Positions 26,007 through 36,413 of a stretch of 64,000 nucleotides of DNA are shown here, piece after piece. The number at the start of each line of letters is the position of its first letter. Position 1 is the first letter of the stretch. Below the pieces are notes generated by a model. It saw nothing but the letters and a program-made list of their open reading frames with translations. It was not told the origin of the DNA and made no database searches. The translations under genes and the position numbers were made by a program. Where the stretch lies: positions 1 to 64,000 of the forward strand of contig NZ_JAAGKM010000007.1 of assembly GCF_019308355.1 (NCBI RefSeq), given 5' to 3'. Origin of the DNA: Empedobacter falsenii. GTDB taxonomy: Bacteria; Bacteroidota; Bacteroidia; Flavobacteriales; Weeksellaceae.

Positions 26007-26888
26007 ATGATTACAGAAAAATTTAAGGAAAGAATAAATTATTTAAAAAATAATCACTTAATCGTTGAAGCATTGTACGAAATTTTAGATGAATTGAAAT
26101 TAAAACATAATGCTTTTACAGGTTTTACGTTTCGAGAAGAAATCGATCCAAAAGGTTTTTTATTAACTGCGGAAGGAGATGAAAAAGATGGATTCCTAAT
26201 TAGAGTTCCTCGGAATATTTTAGATTTTGATTTAGTATTAGTATCTAATTTACTAATGCACGAAATAATTCATCTTTATCAACGATCTGGAGAAAATCAA
26301 ATTGAATTGCGAGAAGAACGCGAATGGCAAGCGTATACAGAAATGATTTTTCATAAACAATTTCCAAACGTTCCTCCATTGACTAATTTTTACATCAAAC
26401 AATTTGGCGAAAAAGCGTTGACGTATTATAACCGAATGCCAGATAACATGAAAACGAAATATGCGAATGAAAAAACTGATTTAGAAAAAATTCTGCAAAC
26501 GATTTACGATAAAGAGAATAAACTAAAAGAAGAACCAAAACCTGAAAATAATACTGAAACAATTTCTTGGCAAGATTTCGAGAAAGTTGATATGAGAATT
26601 GGGACAATTATCAGTGCAAATAATTTTCCGAAAGCAAGAAATCCTGCTTATCAGTTAGAAATTGATTTTGGTCCGTTAGGAATCAAGAAAAGTTCGGCAC
26701 AAATTACATCGCTTTATAACAAAGAAGAATTGATTGGAAAACAAATAATGGCTGTGGTTAACTTTCCGAAAAAACAAATTGCCACTTTTATGAGCGAATG
26801 TCTCGTGATGGGCGTTTATGGAAATAATAATGATGTTATTCTCTTGAATCCCGAACGAAAAGTTGAAAACGGAAGTAAGATTGGGTAA
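26007..26888 (+). CDS. Fusion of a putative HExxH metallopeptidase and a CsaA tRNA-binding domain
   Basis: A 293-residue protein with two parts. Residues 1-165 form a small helical domain with MHEIIH (HExxH at 85-89) followed by acidic EEREWQAYTE, resembling a zinc peptidase active site; the family is not recognised. After a charged linker (165-185) comes a CsaA-type OB fold (186-293) with ISWQDFEKVDMRIG, the KSSAQIT stretch and the FMSECLVMGV signature. CsaA alone is about 110 residues and acts as a chaperone or tRNA-binding protein. No start codon suggests separate translation of the C-terminal part. The joint function is unknown. Confidence 0.8.
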   Translation: MITEKFKERINYLKNNHLIVEALYEILDELKLKHNAFTGFTFREEIDPKGFLLTAEGDEKDGFLIRVPRNILDFDLVLVSNLLMHEIIHLYQRSGENQIELREEREWQAYTEMIFHKQFPNVPPLTNFYIKQFGEKALTYYNRMPDNMKTKYANEKTDLEKILQTIYDKENKLKEEPKPENNTETISWQDFEKVDMRIGTIISANNFPKARNPAYQLEIDFGPLGIKKSSAQITSLYNKEELIGKQIMAVVNFPKKQIATFMSECLVMGVYGNNNDVILLNPERKVENGSKIG

Positions 26889-27019
26889 TATTGAGATTGA
26901 GACTAAGACTGAGATAAAGTTTGAGTTTAAGTATATAACTTAACGCTGACATTTTATCAACCAATAAACTGACTTTTTTATCGATAAATAATCAAATCAT
27001 TAATCATAATCTGACAACC

Positions 27020-27053
27020 TGACATCTAAAATCTATTGGATGTCATTTTTTTT
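27020..27053 (+). terminator. Terminator after the peptidase-CsaA fusion gene
   Basis: Stem TGACATC / GATGTCA (27020-27026 with 27039-27045) and a 12-base loop, followed by eight T residues on the plus strand. Confidence 0.75.
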
Positions 27054-27056
27054 ATG

Positions 27057-27073
27057 TTGGCACAAAGATTGAC
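27057..27073 (+). promoter_or_regulatory. Sigma-54-like promoter of dnaK
   Basis: TTGGCACAAAGATTGAC has the GG of the -24 element and the G of the -12 element twelve bases apart, close to TGGCAC-N5-TTGCA except that GA replaces GC. Transcription would start near 27084, some 70 bases before ATG. No TTTG-N19-TAnnTTTG promoter was found in this gap. Confidence 0.5.
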
Positions 27074-27144
27074 TATTCTGTTGTAGCATCATTTTTGATG
27101 ATGTGTAAAAGTTTAAAATAAATCATTAATAATATAAAAAATAA

Positions 27145-29055
<1,911 letters not shown>

Positions 29056-29077
29056 TAGAATTTCATTTATCAATAGG

Positions 29078-29104
29078 AAAGCCTCGCATTGCGAGGCTTT
29101 TTTA
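29078..29104 (+). terminator. Terminator after dnaK
   Basis: Hairpin AAAGCCTCGC-ATT-GCGAGGCTTT followed by further T residues. Confidence 0.92.
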
Positions 29105-29150
29105 TGTTTATTAATATAAATAGTTTATTTTTTAAATCATCTCGGTTTCA

Positions 29151-29202
29151 TATAATACAAAAAATCCACTTAAATGATTTTAAGTGGATTTTTTGTATTA
29201 TA
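29151..29202 (-). terminator. Terminator after the malic enzyme gene
   Basis: A 24-base-pair perfect stem (29151-29174 with 29179-29202) around a four-base loop TGAT. It sits 11 bases past the malic enzyme stop codon, next to the dnaK terminator. Confidence 0.9.
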
Positions 29203-29213
29203 AATTTTATATT

Positions 29214-31478
29214 TTACTGATGTTGTTGTGCATCAATTACAGCAATGGTAACCATATTCACAATTTCGCGAACAGTACTATCCAATTGTAACAAATGAAT
29301 TGGTTTTTTCATTCCGATCAAAATTGGTCCAACCGCTTCTATATTTCCTAATTCTTGTAATAATTTATACGAAATATTCGCTGATTCAAGATTTGGAAAA
29401 ACTAATGTATTCGCATGCGTTCCTGCTAATTTAGAAAATGGAAAATTACTTTGTAATTTCTCTCTGTTTACTGCAAAATTTGCCTGAATATCGCCATCAA
29501 CTAAAACATCTGGATGATTTTTATGTAAATAATTTACCGCATTCTGAACTTTAGAAACCGTTTCTCCTTTATTCGATCCGAAGTTTGAATAAGACAATAA
29601 CGCAATCTTTGGTTCAATTTTAAACTTCTTAATTGTTTCGTTAAATTGCAATGTAATGTTGACCAAATCCTCTGAAGTTGGATCTAAATTAACCGTTGTA
29701 TCACCTAAGAAAACTGGTCCTTTTTCTGTCAACATCATATACATACTCGCAACTTTTTGACCTTGCTCCGCTCCGATTAATTCTAAAGCTGGACGAATCG
29801 CTTGCGAATAATTTTTCGTCATTCCCGAAATCATTGCATCTGCATAACCAAACTCAACCATACATGATCCAAAATAATTACGATCTCTCAATAATTTTTT
29901 CGCGTCAGATTTTGAGATTCCTTTTCGTTGACGTTTCGAGTAAATAAAATCAACGAATTGATTGTATCTATCCGAATCTTCTTCTGCATTTGTATCAACA
30001 ATTTCAACATCTTCCAAATCCAACATATAATCTTTTATCATTTGTTGAATTTTATTTTTCTTTCCTAAAATAATTGGAATAGCGATTTTTTCTTCCTTTA
30101 CAATTTGCGCTGCACGAAGAATTTCGAAACGATCTCCTTCAGCAAAAACAACACGTTTTGGATTTGATTTCGCCGTTTGTGTCAAATTACGCATAATCGT
30201 ACTTTCTTTTCCGATTCGCTTAATCAATGACAATTTATATTCTTCGAAATCTGTAATTGTATTTTTTGCAACACCAGTTTCTATCGCAGCTTTTGCAACC
30301 GCAGCCGAAACTTCTGGTAACAAACGTGGATCGTTAGGTTTTGGAATGATATAATCTTTTCCGAATTTGATTGAATGATTATTGTATGCTTGCGTTACCA
30401 CTTCTGGAACTGGTTCTTTCGCCAATTCTGCAATTGCACGAACAGCAGCAATTTTCATTTCCTCATTAATTGTCGTTGAACGAACATCTAACGCTCCTCT
30501 AAAAATATACGGAAATCCAAGTACATTGTTCACCTGATTTGGATAATCAGAACGCCCAGTTCCCATAATAATATCTTGACGTGTCGCAACTGCTAAATCG
30601 TATGCTATCTCTGGATTCGGATTTGCCATTGCCAATACAATTGGATTTTCTGCCATTGTATTCAACATATCTGCTGACAAAACATCTGCCGCTGATAAAC
30701 CGATAAAAACATCCGCATCTTTCACAGCATCTGCCAATGTCGAAATATCACGATCTGTTGCCCATTCTGCTTTAGAAGGATCAAGATTATCTCTGTCCGA
30801 ACGGATAACACCTTTACTATCCAACATCACGATATTCTCTTTCGTTGCTCCTACAGAAATATACATTCCTGTACACGAAATTGCTGCTGCACCAGCTCCG
30901 TTCACTACAATTTTGACTTTAGAAATATCTTTTCCTTGTAATTCACACGCATTAATCAACGCTGCACCAGAAATAATAGCTGTTCCGTGTTGATCGTCGT
31001 GCATAACTGGAATATTCATTTCAGCTTTCAAACGTTTCTCAATTTCGAAACATTCAGGCGCTTTAATATCCTCTAAATTGATTCCTCCAAAAGTTGGCTC
31101 TAAAGCTTTTACCGTATTGATAAATTCATCAACATTTTTTGTATCCAATTCGATATCGAAAACATCAATATCAGCAAAAATTTTGAATAGAAGACCTTTA
31201 CCTTCCATAACCGGTTTTGAAGCTACTGCACCTATATCTCCCAAACCTAAAACGGCTGTTCCATTACTAATTACAGCAACCAAATTTCCTTTTGCTGTGT
31301 ACTTATAAGCATTTTCTGGATCTTTTTCAATCTCTAAACAAGGCTCCGCAACACCTGGCGAATAAGCAAGCGATAAATCACGTTGCGTATTCGTAGGTTT
31401 TGTAGGCACTACTGCAATCTTTCCTGGTTGACCCATCGAATGGTAATTCAATGCATCTTTCTTACGATTGTCATTCAT
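29214..31478 (-). CDS. maeB: NADP-dependent malic enzyme with phosphotransacetylase-like domain
   Basis: A 754-residue MaeB-type enzyme that oxidatively decarboxylates malate to pyruvate. The N-terminal malic domain (about residues 1-430) has SPGVAEPCLEI and MHDDQHGTAI, and the NAD-binding VVNGAGAAAISC stretch. Residues about 435-754 form a phosphotransacetylase-like domain, which in MaeB enzymes serves as an acetyl-CoA-sensing regulatory part. The length is normal for this class. It is a single gene; the pyruvate produced could feed the pdhA-pdhC complex encoded in the same window. Confidence 0.96.
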   Translation of the reverse strand: MNDNRKKDALNYHSMGQPGKIAVVPTKPTNTQRDLSLAYSPGVAEPCLEIEKDPENAYKYTAKGNLVAVISNGTAVLGLGDIGAVASKPVMEGKGLLFKIFADIDVFDIELDTKNVDEFINTVKALEPTFGGINLEDIKAPECFEIEKRLKAEMNIPVMHDDQHGTAIISGAALINACELQGKDISKVKIVVNGAGAAAISCTGMYISVGATKENIVMLDSKGVIRSDRDNLDPSKAEWATDRDISTLADAVKDADVFIGLSAADVLSADMLNTMAENPIVLAMANPNPEIAYDLAVATRQDIIMGTGRSDYPNQVNNVLGFPYIFRGALDVRSTTINEEMKIAAVRAIAELAKEPVPEVVTQAYNNHSIKFGKDYIIPKPNDPRLLPEVSAAVAKAAIETGVAKNTITDFEEYKLSLIKRIGKESTIMRNLTQTAKSNPKRVVFAEGDRFEILRAAQIVKEEKIAIPIILGKKNKIQQMIKDYMLDLEDVEIVDTNAEEDSDRYNQFVDFIYSKRQRKGISKSDAKKLLRDRNYFGSCMVEFGYADAMISGMTKNYSQAIRPALELIGAEQGQKVASMYMMLTEKGPVFLGDTTVNLDPTSEDLVNITLQFNETIKKFKIEPKIALLSYSNFGSNKGETVSKVQNAVNYLHKNHPDVLVDGDIQANFAVNREKLQSNFPFSKLAGTHANTLVFPNLESANISYKLLQELGNIEAVGPILIGMKKPIHLLQLDSTVREIVNMVTIAVIDAQQHQ

Positions 31479-31621
31479 TTCTCTGTGGTTTATATTTTTT
31501 CAAAATAAATTTAGGTAAAATATATTCAACCCACTTATGACAGATGTTAGATTTTGATATTTTATTAAAATAAATTATCGAGTTATACAATTTTGAAGTT
31601 AATAATTATGAGCTTGATAAA

Positions 31622-34249
31622 TTAAAAATTAAATCTTGTTGTAAACATAACTTGTGTTGGTCTTAACTTATAGATAAATCGTTGTTCGAAATTTGAAGAA
31701 AAGCTATTTTGAGAGAAATATTTTTCATTTAATAGATTATAAGCACTTAATTCAAAATCTATTTTCTTCTTTTTTAAAGAGTAACGATACATCAAATCTC
31801 CGAAAGTAGAATTTGGATTTAATCTTGAATCATCATTAACATACAAATCAAAATTAAGTTTTATATAATGCTGATCTGCAGGAAAAAAATGTAATCCTAT
31901 TTGGTGGATTTGATTGGTGATTGAACGTGATTTAGCTTCTTGTGAAAATTTATTTTTGTAATTGGTTACACCATATTTATATTCAAACGTTACCCAACTT
32001 AATAATCTGAAAGAAGCGTCAAAATTAGAAGTTAAAATGGTATTGTGAATTTCGATTAAATCATCATTTAATAATTGATCGTAGGTTGTAAAATTATAAC
32101 CTCCAGCTAAATTAAATGTTGTCTTAATTTTAGAAAAATATTGACTTATTTTAGCATTAACAGAATGTGTTTTTTGATGATTTTTTAAGTTCAAAGCTTC
32201 TAAAACTGTACTTGCATCCGCATTATAGCTGTAATTGTAGATTAAGTTATTTTCTGACCAATTGTACGAATATCCAAAATTGATAAACCTAGATTTTATC
32301 GGATTTTTATACTCGAAACGTAAAGAAGAAATCCATTTTTTTACTTCGTTAAAATTTCCGTCATTTTGTTGAATAGAATTGTATCGATACAATATAAATC
32401 CTTCGTGCAAACGTGTTAAACTCCCCAAATCATTAGAGAAATTATGCGAGGTTGATACTTTCCAGAATTTTGAAAATTCTAAACCTATATTAAATTTTGG
32501 TTCGATGTAAAAACGATTGTATGAAGTTTTATTTCCGAAAGAATTATTCTCTAAATTATACCACTGAAAAGGAATTCCAAAAGAAAAATTAAGTCGATTC
32601 TTTCTGTACGAAAAGTTATTTTCTACATACGGATTTAAAGTTGACCAGCGTGTATTGTTAGTAAAAGTAGAATTTATTGGTTGATTATCTGCTAACAAAT
32701 CACTTTTCATTGTATGATTGGTGTACTTAATTCCAATTTTTGATTGTAGCGTTAAAGCTTTTATTCCTTTTGAAAATTCAGCGAAATTATTTGTCGAAAA
32801 TTTCTCAAAATTAATTTGTTGAAACACATTTTGATAATCATTTCCGTTGTTTATAAAATCAGTAAAAACTCCAGGAGAAACACTTAAATTCTCGTTATAA
32901 TTTCTGTACGCAATATTGGATTTAAACGTGATCAATTGATTACCAATTTTTCTAATTGTATTAAACTGATTGGTAAATTGACGATTTGGTTGAGCCAAAC
33001 GTTGTGTAATAAAATTATTGTTTTGATTGAGATCTCCTCTCGAACTGTTCCAGTCTCCTTTAAATTCCAAGACATTTTCAAGATAATTTTTAGAACTATT
33101 TTGAGATAATGTTGCTTTTAGATTAAGACTTTCTATTTGCAAATAATTTTTTTTGATTTCGTTGAGAAATATATCACCTGTTGGTAAAAAATATTGTGTG
33201 TTTGTTTCTCCGAATCGCTTTTGAAAATCGTTGTGATAAGACAAGTTAATTCGTAAATCTAGCTCTTTTTTTAATTTAAAAAGATGATTCCAAGAACCAA
33301 TATTTATTGCATTATCTAACCAACGTTCGCCATCAAAATTGGGAGTTTGTACACCTGCAATTGATAACCAACTTTCGTTCGAAAATTTTTCAGAGTCATT
33401 TAAAAAATCTTCAAGACTTAAGGTTTTTAATTGACGAGAAACATCATTTCCACGATTATTTCCTTGATAAGAACCTATCATTTGTTGCTTTTTTGTGAAC
33501 AACATTGGTGTAATATTCGCCTGATACAACAATGGTGAAGCGCCAAGACCAACTTCTGCTTTACCAGAATAGGTAATTTTGCTTTTTAATTTGATATTTA
33601 ATGCGGCTTTAGAGCTATAAACCAAACTGTCTAAAATCTTGATCGGTTGATGATTCTCTAAAATTTGTACTTTATCCACAGCGTCTGCAGAAAGATTTTC
33701 GTTTGCTAATGCATATTTTCCGCCCAACAAATCCATTCCTTCGATGTAGTATTTATTGATTGGTTCGCCTTGATACAAGATTCTACCAGAATTTTCGATT
33801 TCTATTCCAGGCATTTTTTTGATCACATCTGCTATAGAACGGTCTTTTATATCTTTAAAATTACTGACATCATACGCAATTGTATCCCCTTTTTTGCGAA
33901 TTGGAGATTCTTTTAATTTAACTTCTTTTAACTCGATAGCTTTTTCTTGTAAAGTGAAATCAAAGTTTGTGGAAGATTCGTTTACCAAATCTGAAGTAAA
34001 AGCATAATTCATCGCACGAACCTTAATTTCATAGGTTTCGTGCGATGGATTATCTATTTTTATCGAATATTTACCGTCCGATTTTGTAATAAAATACGCC
34101 AAGGTTTCTTCCGAAGTACTTGGAGAAATGGTAACGTTAGCACCAGATATAGGTTTTCCTTCCTCATTTTTTACAACACCAGAAATGGTAAGTTGTGCAA
34201 AAATAAAGTGAAAAAATAAAGCAAATAATAGTGTTAATTGGGCTTTCAA
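31622..34249 (-). CDS. TonB-type outer-membrane receptor of the GLPGLI cassette
   Basis: An 875-residue outer-membrane protein: signal peptide (MKAQLTLLFALFFHFIFA), a carboxypeptidase-regulatory-like beta-sandwich (about residues 20-108), a plug domain (about 115-235 with GEPINKYYIEGMD) and a beta-barrel to the C-terminal phenylalanine. Its start overlaps the stop of the preceding GLPGLI gene by four bases (ATGA), so the two are translationally coupled. No SusD partner is present. The substrate is unknown; from context it may handle the small four-cysteine peptide encoded two genes upstream, which is inference. Confidence 0.85.
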   Translation of the reverse strand: MKAQLTLLFALFFHFIFAQLTISGVVKNEEGKPISGANVTISPSTSEETLAYFITKSDGKYSIKIDNPSHETYEIKVRAMNYAFTSDLVNESSTNFDFTLQEKAIELKEVKLKESPIRKKGDTIAYDVSNFKDIKDRSIADVIKKMPGIEIENSGRILYQGEPINKYYIEGMDLLGGKYALANENLSADAVDKVQILENHQPIKILDSLVYSSKAALNIKLKSKITYSGKAEVGLGASPLLYQANITPMLFTKKQQMIGSYQGNNRGNDVSRQLKTLSLEDFLNDSEKFSNESWLSIAGVQTPNFDGERWLDNAINIGSWNHLFKLKKELDLRINLSYHNDFQKRFGETNTQYFLPTGDIFLNEIKKNYLQIESLNLKATLSQNSSKNYLENVLEFKGDWNSSRGDLNQNNNFITQRLAQPNRQFTNQFNTIRKIGNQLITFKSNIAYRNYNENLSVSPGVFTDFINNGNDYQNVFQQINFEKFSTNNFAEFSKGIKALTLQSKIGIKYTNHTMKSDLLADNQPINSTFTNNTRWSTLNPYVENNFSYRKNRLNFSFGIPFQWYNLENNSFGNKTSYNRFYIEPKFNIGLEFSKFWKVSTSHNFSNDLGSLTRLHEGFILYRYNSIQQNDGNFNEVKKWISSLRFEYKNPIKSRFINFGYSYNWSENNLIYNYSYNADASTVLEALNLKNHQKTHSVNAKISQYFSKIKTTFNLAGGYNFTTYDQLLNDDLIEIHNTILTSNFDASFRLLSWVTFEYKYGVTNYKNKFSQEAKSRSITNQIHQIGLHFFPADQHYIKLNFDLYVNDDSRLNPNSTFGDLMYRYSLKKKKIDFELSAYNLLNEKYFSQNSFSSNFEQRFIYKLRPTQVMFTTRFNF

Positions 34250-35067
34250 AAATTAATATGATTACTTTTTTCTAAAAAAACATTTTCGCTTTTTAATTTA
34301 TTATCTATCTTTTTTTCCATTTCAGCTGGTGAAATATTAGAGCTTGTTATATTAAGACTTTTTAAGTTTTGTATAATTTCAACTCCCCTATTTTCATATA
34401 TTTTTTTGTAATCCTCTAAATTCACTTTTTTTGATTTTGTAAAATCTTTTGTTAAATCAGGTTTTGTATTATTTTGATTAATCTCAATTGCAGAAAAATG
34501 GAAATAATTATTGTCATCATAGATTTCTAAAATAAGCCCTGGTAATCCTCCAAATTTGTATGGACCAACACTGTTTGGTATTTCTTCTGTGTACCAAGCT
34601 GTCCATTTTCGCCCTAAATATGTTGTTGTTGCTTTTTTTATAATTAAATCCAGCTGAGTTTTTTGCTCATTTTCTATTTTCCAATTTATTTCCTCAATAG
34701 GCTGATTTAATAGGTAAATATTTCTATTTACTTTACTTAATATTTTATTTGTTCCATTATTTCTTATTATAGTATGATTAATGATTGGGGGTGGGTATTT
34801 TTCTTTTATAGCAGCTATATTTAGTGTGTTATTTGTTATAAATTCTTGAGTATTTTTAGCATTTAATCCTTGAAGATAATTATCGTAGTTTACCTTTTTT
34901 GGACTTATATAAATTGTACTATCTTTTGCAATATACAAATCCATTTCTTCATATTTTACTTCTTTTTTTACAGAATCAGTTACAAATTTCACGTCATATA
35001 CAACTTTATATGTTTGTGCTTGAATAAAAAAAGAGGATAAAATAAATAATATGAATATTTTTTTCAT
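34246..35067 (-). CDS. GLPGLI-family protein, second copy
   Basis: A 273-residue exported protein of the GLPGLI family (TIGR01200), of unknown function and restricted to Bacteroidota. The signal peptide MKKIFILFILSSFFIQAQ is followed by a beta-rich body. The signature GPYKFGGLPGLILEIYDD sits near residues 168-185, preceded by GRKWTAWYTEEIP. It shares both stretches with the copy at 35509-36354. The start MKKIF is preferred over an in-frame start eight codons upstream. It overlaps the receptor gene by four bases and follows an attenuator-like hairpin. Confidence 0.88.
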   Translation of the reverse strand: MKKIFILFILSSFFIQAQTYKVVYDVKFVTDSVKKEVKYEEMDLYIAKDSTIYISPKKVNYDNYLQGLNAKNTQEFITNNTLNIAAIKEKYPPPIINHTIIRNNGTNKILSKVNRNIYLLNQPIEEINWKIENEQKTQLDLIIKKATTTYLGRKWTAWYTEEIPNSVGPYKFGGLPGLILEIYDDNNYFHFSAIEINQNNTKPDLTKDFTKSKKVNLEDYKKIYENRGVEIIQNLKSLNITSSNISPAEMEKKIDNKLKSENVFLEKSNHINF

Positions 35068-35082
35068 AACTCTATTTATAAA

Positions 35083-35112
35083 GTATAGCATTAACTAAGT
35101 TTAATGCTATAC
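35083..35112 (-). promoter_or_regulatory. Hairpin between the secreted peptide gene and GLPGLI copy 2
   Basis: A perfect 12-base-pair stem (GTATAGCATTAA with TTAATGCTATAC) and six-base loop. On the minus strand it is followed by TTTATAAATA, too weak for a full terminator, so it may be an attenuator or a processing/stability structure. Confidence 0.65.
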
Positions 35113-35122
35113 CTCTTATTAT

Positions 35123-35347
35123 TTAATTACAATAAACTTCCATTTCTTCATAAAGTTCTACAGCAAAATCTATAACATCTCCTAAAGGACCACAATCTTC
35201 ATATACAAATCCAACTCCACATCTTTCAACAGATACATCCCAGCATTCTACTGAAGTTACATCTTGTTTATCTTCAGTTTCTGTTTCATTTGCCATTGCA
35301 AAAGTTCCGATAAGTGCAAAAGCACTTGCTAATAACATTTTCTTCAT
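35123..35347 (-). CDS. Small secreted acidic peptide with four cysteines
   Basis: A 74-residue precursor with a clear signal peptide (MKKMLLASAFALIGTFAMA, cleaved before NETE). The mature part of about 55 residues is very acidic, with few basic residues, and has four cysteines at positions 35, 43, 52 and 73, which could make two disulfides. No family is recognised; DUF6520 peptides are a distant comparison. It lies between two GLPGLI genes, with a (AAT)7 tract upstream and a hairpin downstream. No modifying enzyme is seen, so maturation may be only signal cleavage and disulfide formation. Function unknown. Confidence 0.75.
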   Translation of the reverse strand: MKKMLLASAFALIGTFAMANETETEDKQDVTSVECWDVSVERCGVGFVYEDCGPLGDVIDFAVELYEEMEVYCN

Positions 35348-35433
35348 TTTTTAAGTAATTTAGTTTTTTAATAATCAATCATAGTTTGCAACCTACAATT
35401 GCCTCTGTACTCTTCCCTTTGTTAGGTACATTC

Positions 35434-35454
35434 AATAATAATAATAATAATAAT
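35434..35454 (-). repeat. (AAT)7 trinucleotide repeat
   Basis: Seven AAT units upstream of the small peptide gene and downstream of GLPGLI copy 1. Length changes would alter spacing in a possible promoter region. Confidence 0.8.
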
Positions 35455-35508
35455 ACACAAATCTTTTTGCAACTTAAGTATATAAAAACAAATAATTTAA
35501 TATTTGGT

Positions 35509-36354
35509 TTATTCTAATTCAATAGGGTTATAAGGCATTCCACCAAAATTGGTTATAGGTTTCTTATTTTCGTCAAGTGCAACTCCTTTTAACCTTTCAG
35601 CTGCATTTTCATGATAATCTTTTTCAGCTTTATAGAATTCTGTTTTCTTAACTTTTATAGGTGTTTTTTCACCTTGTGCTAAATAGATTTGTTTAGGATT
35701 TTGGTTGCTAGCGTTTGCTGTAAAATGATAATGTTCTTTATCATCATAAATCTCTAAAATAAGACCAGGCAAACCATAAAATTTATACGGACCAGCATTC
35801 ATTGGGATTTCGTCAGTGTACCAAGCCGTCCATTTTCTACCACCGTAGTTTACAGTCGCTTTTTTTGCAGTATAATTCAAGATTTGTTTGGTGTCATTCA
35901 GTAGTTTCCAATCTAATTTTGGTAACGTTTCTTTGTAAAGAAAATCATTCGGAGAGATTCTATCAACAAATGTAAGTTCATCATTTTCTTTCTTTAGAAT
36001 AAGTTGATATTTAAAAGCAGATTTAAAACTTTGAGACATTATTTGATTAAATTCATTCGTCTTAATTGTAGGTAAATGACTAAAACTTTCAAGAATAGAA
36101 TCCGTACCGATTTGATTGTAATCGACGAATTTATTGTAACGTTTACCAATTTGTAAAAGTGCTAAACCAGTTTTTGTTTTTTCAGGTTTTTTTACATTAC
36201 GAACAATTTTGTAGTCATAAATAATGTTGTAATTGGACAACTCGTAATTCGTTTGCGAATATTTAATAGGCGCAAAGGATATATCAGTTTTTATTTGTGG
36301 CTGTGCATATACAATGCAACCAATAAAAATGATAAAATAGTATAGTAATTTCAT
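35509..36354 (-). CDS. GLPGLI-family protein, first copy
   Basis: A 281-residue exported protein with signal peptide MKLLYYFIIFIGCIVYA. The family signature GPYKFYGLPGLILEIYDD is at about residues 188-205, with GRKWTAWYTDEIP before it. It is a diverged paralogue of the copy at 34246-35067; the bodies outside the signature differ, especially the N-terminal 140 residues. It is first in the cassette. The 5' leader can form a 14-bp hairpin that buries the start codon. Function unknown. Confidence 0.88.
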   Translation of the reverse strand: MKLLYYFIIFIGCIVYAQPQIKTDISFAPIKYSQTNYELSNYNIIYDYKIVRNVKKPEKTKTGLALLQIGKRYNKFVDYNQIGTDSILESFSHLPTIKTNEFNQIMSQSFKSAFKYQLILKKENDELTFVDRISPNDFLYKETLPKLDWKLLNDTKQILNYTAKKATVNYGGRKWTAWYTDEIPMNAGPYKFYGLPGLILEIYDDKEHYHFTANASNQNPKQIYLAQGEKTPIKVKKTEFYKAEKDYHENAAERLKGVALDENKKPITNFGGMPYNPIELE

Positions 36355-36387
36355 TATAAGGTTGTTAATTATGATGAAATTACTATA
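36341..36387 (-). promoter_or_regulatory. Start-codon-occluding hairpin of GLPGLI copy 1
   Basis: The first 14 bases of the gene (36341-36354) are exactly complementary to leader bases 36374-36387. On the mRNA a 14-bp stem with a 19-base loop would contain the AUG. It lies wholly downstream of the putative promoter start. Confidence 0.7.
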
Positions 36388-36402
36388 AATATTTTTATTC
36401 TA

Positions 36403-36410
36403 CAAATATA
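36403..36410 (-). promoter_or_regulatory. -7 box of the GLPGLI cassette
   Basis: TATATTTG on the minus strand, predicted start near 36396, so the whole hairpin 36341-36387 is in the leader. The -33 box is not obvious. Confidence 0.5.
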
Positions 36411-36413
36411 GTA

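Noticed and set aside
35434-35454. CRISPR-like repeat
   Set aside because: It is a simple AAT microsatellite without spacers. No CRISPR array, prophage or defence genes were seen in the window.
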